Of a stretch of DNA of 32,827 bases, positions 27,486-32,827 are shown in pieces; within the stretch, counting starts at the first letter, position 1, and each line of letters starts with the position of its first letter. The notes beneath the pieces were generated by a model. That model was not told the DNA's origin. It worked only from the letters and a program-made list of their open reading frames with translations, and searched no databases. A program made the translations under genes and the position numbers. The DNA is taken from NCBI GenBank assembly GCA_015206945.1, contig JADEXV010000068.1, positions 1-32,827 on the forward strand, read 5' to 3'. The DNA is from Nostocales cyanobacterium LEGE 12452. Lineage in GTDB: Bacteria; Cyanobacteriota; Cyanobacteriia; Cyanobacteriales; Nostocaceae.

Positions 27486-28667
27486 ATGAGTAAAAAATTT
27501 AGTATTTCTGGAATTGCGAGTTCTGCTTATGTGCATATTCCCTTTTGCCGGCGGCGATGTTTTTATTGTGATTTCCCGGTGTCTGTTGTGGGCGATCGCT
27601 TGCGGGGCGAAACATCTGGTACTATCTCCCAATATGTTGAGGTGCTATGTCAAGAAATTGCCATTACACCAGCATTTGGTCAACCTCTGAAGACAATTTT
27701 CTTCGGTGGTGGTACTCCTTCGTTGCTCTCAATAGAGCAGCTACAACGGATACTGACAGAGCTACAGAAGCATTTTGGGATTGCGTCTGGGGCAGAGATT
27801 TCTATGGAAATTGACCCAGGTACTTTTGATTTAGCCCACATAGCAGGCTATCGCAGTGCAGGCGTGAACCGGGTAAGTTTGGGCGTACAAGCCTTTCAAT
27901 TAGAATTATTGCAAAGAGCGGGGCGATCGCACTCAGTTGAAGATATTTTGGCAGCTGTGGAACTAATCCACCAAGTCGAGATTCCCGTATTTAGCCTAGA
28001 CTTAATTTCTGGGTTGCCGCATCAGTCTTTAGATGAATGGCAGGATTCCTTAGAAAAGACAGTGGCGATCGCACCCACTCACATTTCCATTTACGATCTC
28101 ACCATCGAACCAGGTACAGCCTTTGGTCGTTATTACAAACCTGGCGATACTCCTTTGCCTACGGATGAAGCCACAGTCAAAATGTACCAGATGGGTCAGC
28201 AGGTTTTAACTAGTGCAGGTTATGAGCATTATGAAATTTCCAATTATGCTCAACCTGGACATCAATGTCGGCATAATCGAGTGTATTGGGAAAACCGCCC
28301 TTATTATGGCTTCGGTATGGGTGCGGCGAGTTATGTTGAGGGGAAACGATTCACTCGTCCGCGTAAAACTAAAGAGTATTACCAGTGGGTGCAAGCTGGC
28401 GGTGTCATTGATTGTGATGTGACTCCCCCAAAGGAAGTATTGTTAGAAACGTTAATGTTAGGGTTGCGTTTGGCAGAGGGTTTGAGTTTGGCGGCGTTGG
28501 CGGAAGCATTTGGCGAAGAGAAGGTGGAGGAGATTTGTCGGTGTTTGCAATTGTATTTTGAGAAAGGTTGGGTGGAAGTTGCACAGGGAAGATTGCGTTT
28601 GATTGATCCCCAAGGGTTTTTATTTTCTAATGTGATGTTGGCGGAATTGTTTGAGAAGTTGGGGTGA
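27486..28667 (+). CDS. hemW: Radical SAM family haem chaperone HemW
   Basis: 393 residues. The radical-SAM cluster motif is C-x3-C-x2-C at Cys21, Cys25 and Cys28 (HIPFCRRRCFYCDF), followed by FFGGGTPSLL and GVQAFQ. The CDF ending and total length match HemW, which binds haem and hands it to respiratory enzymes, rather than HemN, the oxygen-independent coproporphyrinogen oxidase. The C-terminal domain (YEISNYAQPGHQCRHN, YWENRPYYGFGMGAASY) is the HemW type. Older annotation would call it coproporphyrinogen III oxidase-like. It is followed 10 bp later by the galU-like gene, so the two are probably co-transcribed. Confidence 0.93.
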   Translation: MSKKFSISGIASSAYVHIPFCRRRCFYCDFPVSVVGDRLRGETSGTISQYVEVLCQEIAITPAFGQPLKTIFFGGGTPSLLSIEQLQRILTELQKHFGIASGAEISMEIDPGTFDLAHIAGYRSAGVNRVSLGVQAFQLELLQRAGRSHSVEDILAAVELIHQVEIPVFSLDLISGLPHQSLDEWQDSLEKTVAIAPTHISIYDLTIEPGTAFGRYYKPGDTPLPTDEATVKMYQMGQQVLTSAGYEHYEISNYAQPGHQCRHNRVYWENRPYYGFGMGAASYVEGKRFTRPRKTKEYYQWVQAGGVIDCDVTPPKEVLLETLMLGLRLAEGLSLAALAEAFGEEKVEEICRCLQLYFEKGWVEVAQGRLRLIDPQGFLFSNVMLAELFEKLG

Positions 28668-28677
28668 CGAACTGCTT

Positions 28678-29565
28678 ATGCAAAATAATAAAGTTAGAAA
28701 AGCTGTGATTCCGGTAGCTGGTTTCGGTACTCGTTTGTTTCCAGCTACTAAAGTTGTCAAAAAAGAACTTTTCCCGATTATCGATCGAGATGGTAGGGCG
28801 AAACCTGTGATTCTCGCAATTATTGAAGAGGCAATTGGTGCTGGAATTACAGAAGTGGGGATTGTGGTGCAGCCAGATGACAAAGAAATATTTGAAGATT
28901 TATTGAAAAACCCACCCAAAAAAGAACTTTTGGAGAAACTTTCACCGCAGAATCAAGAATATAGCCGATATCTCGAAGATTTAGGTAGCAGAATTACTAT
29001 TTTGTTACAAGAGGAGCAATTAGGCTACGGTCATGCGGTATTTTGTGCCAAGGATTGGGTAAAAAATGAGCCGTTTTTGCTAATGTTGGGCGACCACATT
29101 TATGCATCTGACATTGAAAAATCTTGTGCTAGCCAAGTTTTAGATGTTTACGAAAAAGTTAATCAAAACGTTATTGGCTTAACTACAATGCCAGCAGAAA
29201 TTATTCATCAAGCTGGGTGTGTGACAGGCATTTGGCAAGAGTTAAACTCGATTTTGTCAGTTACACAACTCTATGAAAAGCCTACTATTGAGTATGCACA
29301 ACAGCATTTGCGTGTAGAAGGAATGGCAGAAAATGAGTTTTTATGTATATTTGGCTTATATTTACTAACGCCGAAAATTTTTGACTTTCTAGCAGAACAT
29401 ATCAACCAAAATTTCCGAGAAAGAGGTGAATTTCAGTTAACATCTTGTCTTGAAGAATTGCGTCAGGAAGAGGGAATGACAGGATATGTTGTTAAAGGCA
29501 AGTGTTTTGATACAGGTTTGCCAGATGCTTATCGTCAGACAATGATTGATTTTAGAAAAATATAG
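28678..29565 (+). CDS. UTP-glucose-1-phosphate uridylyltransferase-like nucleotidyltransferase
   Basis: 295 residues from the ATG at 28678, with ggggtga upstream. An in-frame TTG at 28651 inside hemW is rejected because homology begins right after the ATG. The nucleotide-binding loop is PVAGFGTRLFPATK (residues 12-25) with KKELFPIID after it. GYGHAVFCAKDWV and MLGDHIY carry the metal-binding aspartate in a GD form where classical GalU has PDD. The family transfers UMP from UTP to glucose-1-phosphate to make UDP-glucose for polysaccharide and glycolipid synthesis. Given the GD variation, a different sugar phosphate is possible. Probably in one operon with hemW. Confidence 0.88.
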   Translation: MQNNKVRKAVIPVAGFGTRLFPATKVVKKELFPIIDRDGRAKPVILAIIEEAIGAGITEVGIVVQPDDKEIFEDLLKNPPKKELLEKLSPQNQEYSRYLEDLGSRITILLQEEQLGYGHAVFCAKDWVKNEPFLLMLGDHIYASDIEKSCASQVLDVYEKVNQNVIGLTTMPAEIIHQAGCVTGIWQELNSILSVTQLYEKPTIEYAQQHLRVEGMAENEFLCIFGLYLLTPKIFDFLAEHINQNFRERGEFQLTSCLEELRQEEGMTGYVVKGKCFDTGLPDAYRQTMIDFRKI

Positions 29566-29740
29566 ATTAATCTTAGTTCATCCGTGAGAGGTTAACGAGG
29601 TGATGAAAAGTAAATCCCTAACAATCTGATACTACAATTCTCCAAGTCGATTGACTCAAATAGGTTTTGTCTTGCGGTAACTTTATCCTTTAAGCTACAT
29701 ATATTAAGGCTGTGGCGAGATTACCCTTGTGGAGGTCTAG

Positions 29741-31087
29741 ATGGCGATAGTCAAGCGTCGTATCGGTCTGGAGCAAGAATTTTTTCTGGTAGATGAAGCT
29801 GGTAGCTTGAGCGATCGCGCCGATGATTTTTTAAAGAGTTGTCACTTCAAAGCTCAAGCACAAGGTTTAAACCCAAATTACTTTGTGGCAGAGTTTGTTA
29901 AAAGCATGGTAGAAATTAACACACCTCCTGCCGACACTGCCAAGGAACTAGCGAGAGTTTATCTCAAAAATCTCAAGTTGGCGATCTCTGTAGCGCAACA
30001 GATGGGTTTACGCCTTTACCCTCTGTCTAGCTATCCTTTGCCTACTACGCCAGTTATGCGAGATCGCCCTAATTACCATATCCAAGCGCAGACTGTCGGC
30101 ATTTCAAAATTTTTGCACGCTGGAAAATGTACAGGTACGCACCTGCATTTGGAAGTCCCGCCTGGGGTAATTGACCCTCGTGTTGCAGTATCTTACAACT
30201 CAACATCAATTGAACGAGAAGAACTATTAAATATCTATAATTTAGCTACAGCTTGCGACTCGGCACTTATTTCCTTGACGCGGGCGTGTCCCTTTTATGA
30301 AGGACAGGCGTTAGGACTAGCCGCACATACAATTCGTTATCGAGGTAGCGAAACCTTCGGTTGGCAGGGAGTTTATACTAATTTACAACCTGTCGGTGGA
30401 CTCATGCCTTATGCCGAAAGTGTTGAGGGTTTAGTTGAGCAGCAGTTCGCTCGTTATTATGCTTGGCTGCAAGCGATGGAAAAAGCCTCAATTGAACCGA
30501 ACCTGTTCAAGGAAGCGGGAGTTAGCTTAATCAAGTCAGCTTGGAATCCAGTTCGACTCAACAAACTCGGCACAGTAGAAATAAGGTGTATAGATAGCAA
30601 CTTTCCCACTGTAATTTTACTTGTAATGACATTGCTGGAAAAATTGGCTCATCGAGTCAGGCAGGAGAACTTAACAGTAAGACCATCTAAAGGAATGCAG
30701 ATATTTGAACTAGTTGGCAATCGCTTGTATGTACCAGATTTTGAATATCTGTCAGGGGAATTGCTCTATGCTTCAGCTACAGAAGGAATTAAAAACCCCA
30801 AAGTTAGAGCTTACGTCGATTCCATTTTGCAGTTTGCCAGCGCTGTTGGTGGCGAAGGAGCAAATTTTCTGGCAAAACTCAGCAAAAACCTCGATCGGTA
30901 TCAGACAATAGAAACCAGCATCTTGCAAGAGTTTACCCCAACAACTACTCAACTTTCATTAGATGCCGGTTTGCGTTTAGTGCGCTCAAGTTGTGACAAG
31001 CTAGAAGCACAGGTTTCATCGATAGATATAGAAAATCCCCTCGCAGCTTTGGATACTGATGAAGGATTGTTGCTACAGCAGCATTAA
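29741..31087 (+). CDS. GCS2-type carboxylate-amine ligase (glutamate-cysteine ligase family)
   Basis: 448 residues with an excellent Shine-Dalgarno (ggaggt) before the ATG. The entry motif IGLEQEFFLVD gives the metal-binding Glu11 and Glu13. FVAEFVKSMVEIN places further acids at Glu51 and Glu58, and GTHLHLEVPP supplies His134 and His136. Near residue 285, GTVEIRCIDSNFP completes the active-site pattern. The family uses ATP to join the gamma-carboxyl of glutamate (or another carboxylate) to an amine. It may not be the main glutathione-pathway gshA of the organism, because cyanobacterial GshA sequences as I remember them begin differently. The substrate amine is unknown. A gamma-glutamyl hydrolase-like gene follows on the same strand 373 bp later, suggesting a related substrate. 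Confidence 0.88.
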   Translation: MAIVKRRIGLEQEFFLVDEAGSLSDRADDFLKSCHFKAQAQGLNPNYFVAEFVKSMVEINTPPADTAKELARVYLKNLKLAISVAQQMGLRLYPLSSYPLPTTPVMRDRPNYHIQAQTVGISKFLHAGKCTGTHLHLEVPPGVIDPRVAVSYNSTSIEREELLNIYNLATACDSALISLTRACPFYEGQALGLAAHTIRYRGSETFGWQGVYTNLQPVGGLMPYAESVEGLVEQQFARYYAWLQAMEKASIEPNLFKEAGVSLIKSAWNPVRLNKLGTVEIRCIDSNFPTVILLVMTLLEKLAHRVRQENLTVRPSKGMQIFELVGNRLYVPDFEYLSGELLYASATEGIKNPKVRAYVDSILQFASAVGGEGANFLAKLSKNLDRYQTIETSILQEFTPTTTQLSLDAGLRLVRSSCDKLEAQVSSIDIENPLAALDTDEGLLLQQH

Positions 31088-31460
31088 TCGAATCTTAATT
31101 CATACAAAACACCATAATTGCTTAAACATTTCTAATCAAGAAAAATTTTTCCAGAATGATTCATTATACAAAGGGACTTTCAAACCCATTGTTTATTCTT
31201 CGCTATAGTTGACCAGCCAGATAACAAGTTTAACGATAGACTGGGAAGAAAATTTGTTTGAGGAATTATTAATGGTACTAGTACAACACGCCGGAAATAA
31301 ACAGACCATTCTAAATGGTACACAAGCCGAAAATAGAATTCTTTTGAATGCGTGACTTCCGCACAACGATACTAGTTTATGCTTAGAGCGCGTGAAACAA
31401 CACTAACTAAAGCAGAACTTGCAATAAAATTGCTAAACGAAATAGTGAAATAGCATCAAG
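31088..31460. other. Spacer of 373 bp between the ligase and the hydrolase, with one possible tiny ORF
   Basis: No recognised gene. One 27-codon frame (31272-31355) starts with ATG 6 bases after gaggaa, a good ribosome binding site, and encodes a peptide beginning MVLVQHAGNKQTILNGTQ that I do not recognise. A second 24-codon frame (31379-31453) has no ribosome binding site. Either may be chance or a gene remnant. Confidence 0.4.
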
Positions 31461-32237
31461 ATGAGTAGAAAATCTCGAAAACCATTGATTGGGATTACAA
31501 CTTATGGTCGCCTTGCAGCATTACCATTTTCTCTGCCAAGTGAATATATAGATGCAGTCCGTGCCGCAGGTGGCATTCCCATATTATTACCACCAGGAGA
31601 AGTTGAGCCTGCCATACTTCTAGATTCTCTTCTAGATTTTTTGGATGGTTTAATCATCTCCGGTGGTGGAGATATTGACCCTGCTTTCTACAACGGTTTT
31701 GCTCATCCTACTATTTATTCTGTCGATCGCGAACGTGATGCTTTTGAATTGCAGCTTGGCAAGTTTGCTCTTGAACGTCATCTGCCTATATTGGGTATTT
31801 GTCGGGGTTTACAAATTCTCATCGTCGTCTGTGGAGGTACTCTAATTCCTCACATTCCAGATGTTTACGGTACATCTGCATTACATCGCCTAGAGCCTGA
31901 ACCTGGACGACGTTTATCTACAGAACATCTCGTCAGGATAGATGTAGAAAGCCTTTTAGCTGACTGTTTACAGAATTCTCACATATCTGTAGTTTCTTGG
32001 CATCATCAAGCAGTAGATAAAGTACCACCTGGTTGGCGGGTTGTTGCTCATGCTTTAGATGATGGAGTCATTGAAGCTGTGGAGCATGAACACCATCCTT
32101 GGGCAATTGGTGTACAATGGCATCCTGAGCTTTCAATTCTCAATCCCAGTCATCAAAGACTTTTTCAAGCTCTCATTCAGGCTGCACATACAAAACAACC
32201 CCGGAACTGGTTGAACAAGATGACGGAGACAAGCTGA
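31461..32237 (+). CDS. Gamma-glutamyl-gamma-aminobutyrate hydrolase family protein (peptidase C26, PuuD-like)
   Basis: 258-residue class I glutamine amidotransferase-like hydrolase. The nucleophile elbow GICRG places Cys114, and VQWHPE gives His221 and Glu223, completing the triad. ISGGGDIDP near residues 66-74 is the oxyanion-region loop and PLIGITTYG the usual start. The best-known member, PuuD, removes glutamate from gamma-glutamyl-GABA in putrescine breakdown; none of the other puu genes is in the window. The gene follows a GCS2-type ligase. The last residues (from about HTK) differ from the family and an adjacent frame stays open for 55 codons past 32201, so the C-terminus may have been changed by a frameshift. 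Confidence 0.91.
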   Translation: MSRKSRKPLIGITTYGRLAALPFSLPSEYIDAVRAAGGIPILLPPGEVEPAILLDSLLDFLDGLIISGGGDIDPAFYNGFAHPTIYSVDRERDAFELQLGKFALERHLPILGICRGLQILIVVCGGTLIPHIPDVYGTSALHRLEPEPGRRLSTEHLVRIDVESLLADCLQNSHISVVSWHHQAVDKVPPGWRVVAHALDDGVIEAVEHEHHPWAIGVQWHPELSILNPSHQRLFQALIQAAHTKQPRNWLNKMTETS

Positions 32238-32368
32238 TTCGGAAGATAGTCGCATTGGAAGCGATATTGGCAACGCCTCAACAAAGTACTCAAAAAGCCC
32301 TAAATCGTTTCATAGCTGAACTAACACCAAGTGCGCCTAGAACAAGAAGACCAAAAGTATGTAACTAG
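32201..32368 (+). pseudogene. Possible frameshifted C-terminal extension of the hydrolase, or a start-less gene fragment
   Basis: In the frame one base behind the hydrolase, 55 codons from 32201 to the TAG at 32366-32368 read as an ordinary helical protein (PELVEQDDGDKLIRKIVALE, AILATPQQSTQKALNRFIAE). There is no start codon before it. The shift would occur at the acaaaacaacccc run near 32190-32202. Either the hydrolase gene has suffered a single-base change, or this is an unrelated remnant. I do not recognise the sequence. Confidence 0.4.
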
Positions 32369-32510
32369 TCAATTTGAAAATTTAGTATTGCGCTTCAATG
32401 GGACGAGTGGAACATTTATCGATACTTTTGTTTCTAGCGGCAGCGGTGGTCTTAATTTTCCTACGAATCTACTCTTTCAAAGAGAATCGGTTCCTCAGCC
32501 AGTTTCTGAA
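32358..32510 (+). pseudogene. Remnant of the C-terminus of an NHL-repeat PEP-CTERM protein
   Basis: In the frame that opens at 32331, 32358-32480 reads YVTSQFENLVLRFNGTSGTF, IDTFVSSGSGGLNFPTNLLF. This matches the last NHL-like repeat of cyanobacterial exported proteins, whose usual form is LYV-S, VLRYNGTTGAF and F(V)-SGSGGL. It is followed by SVPQPVSE where the family has SVPEP plus a sorting helix; here PEP is PQP and no hydrophobic helix with basic tail follows. The N-terminal repeats and signal peptide are missing. The reading frame itself stays open to 32654, but with unrelated sequence. Confidence 0.6.
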
Positions 32511-32670
32511 ACTACTACTACTTTCAGTAAACCAAAAAGTTTTTTATATGATCTGCCTGACAGTCAGTTAAAAGCGGTTTCTCTACTCATAATGAATTTA
32601 ATGTGTTTATTACCGCAGAGAAGAACATATACGAATGGCACTAAAAAAAGATGAAACCTTTGCCAGGAAA

Positions 32671-32783
32671 GGGTGTCGGGGGTAGGGTGCCGGGTGTAAA
32701 AAAAAATTAAGAAAAGTAGAAAACTTGTACTGATATTAATTAACTTCTTCCTCACAACACCCGACACCCGACACCCCACACCC
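32671..32783. repeat. Paired inverted array of gggtgtc-type units
   Basis: The left arm, 32671-32697, and the right arm, 32757-32783, are built from gggtgtc/gggtgcc units. The left arm matches the reverse complement of the right at 23 of 27 positions. About 59 AT-rich bases separate them. Same architecture as the arrays at 22502-22642 and 27291-27420. Confidence 0.8.
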
Positions 32784-32827
32784 AAAAGCCTTATGAGTAA
32801 TGGATTTGCCCTTATCTTAGTGCCATT

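Larger units (their letters stand above)
32238..32827. other. Window end: 590 bp without an intact gene, holding fragments and a repeat
   Basis: Contains the rest of the out-of-frame extension (to 32368), a PEP-CTERM/NHL gene remnant (32358-32510) and a paired inverted array (32671-32783). The final 44 bases show nothing recognisable. No intact gene starts here within the window. Confidence 0.6.

Noticed and set aside
31379..31453. 24-codon ORF upstream of the hydrolase
   Set aside because: No ribosome binding site, no similarity that I recognise, and the length is within chance.

Overview
The window looks like chromosomal DNA of a filamentous cyanobacterium of the Nostocales (Nostoc-like). 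The signs are dense HIP1 octamers (GCGATCGC) inside and between genes, small dispersed repeats with the core gcgtctcgtagaga, heptamer-type tandem arrays in the intergenic spaces, and typical cyanobacterial families: a TPS exoprotein, PEP-CTERM proteins, multi-PAS hybrid kinases and a PIN/TRAM protein. The species cannot be named from the sequence alone. No rRNA, tRNA, CRISPR array or intact transposase was seen.

Layout. 1-3664: a secreted two-partner-secretion exoprotein, preceded by what looks like the last four codons of a tandem paralogue. 4110-7421: a lone RapA/SNF2-type helicase resembling DpdE, closed by a clear terminator. 7671-10777: a five-bladed propeller glycosidase-like protein, an SDR oxidoreductase and a tRNA-dihydrouridine synthase. 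10778-13101: a repeat-rich spacer, a GNAT acetyltransferase and a small PEP-CTERM protein. 13102-16244: an N-terminally damaged Rieske oxygenase lying head-to-head, 2 bp away, with a dCACHE-HAMP histidine kinase. 16598-18422: a Tat-exported aldo/keto reductase, a decayed NarL/LuxR regulator fragment, and recR with no standard start codon at its conserved N-terminus. 18458-24596 (minus strand): a 2OG-Fe(II) oxygenase, a five-PAS hybrid kinase and an APC permease. 25119-27080: an Rpn-like nuclease with a six-copy EGKA repeat, convergent with a PIN/TRAM membrane protein. 27486-29565: hemW and a galU-like nucleotidyltransferase, probably one operon. 29741-32237: a GCS2-type carboxylate-amine ligase followed by a class I amidotransferase-like gamma-glutamyl hydrolase. 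32238-32827: a likely frameshifted extension, a PEP-CTERM/NHL gene remnant and an inverted tandem-repeat element.

How the genes relate. Most are single-gene units with housekeeping roles (recR, dus, hemW, galU-like) mixed with sensory and accessory genes. The most suggestive pairing is the gamma-glutamyl-type ligase with the gamma-glutamyl hydrolase, which could make and break the same kind of bond on an unknown amine. The region from 13 to 18 kb carries several scars (truncated Rieske gene, regulator fragment, a short inverted repeat around the reductase), so it has been rearranged. I found no complete new multi-gene system. The best leads are the ligase/hydrolase pair, the orphan helicase, the recR start and the three paired-array repeats.
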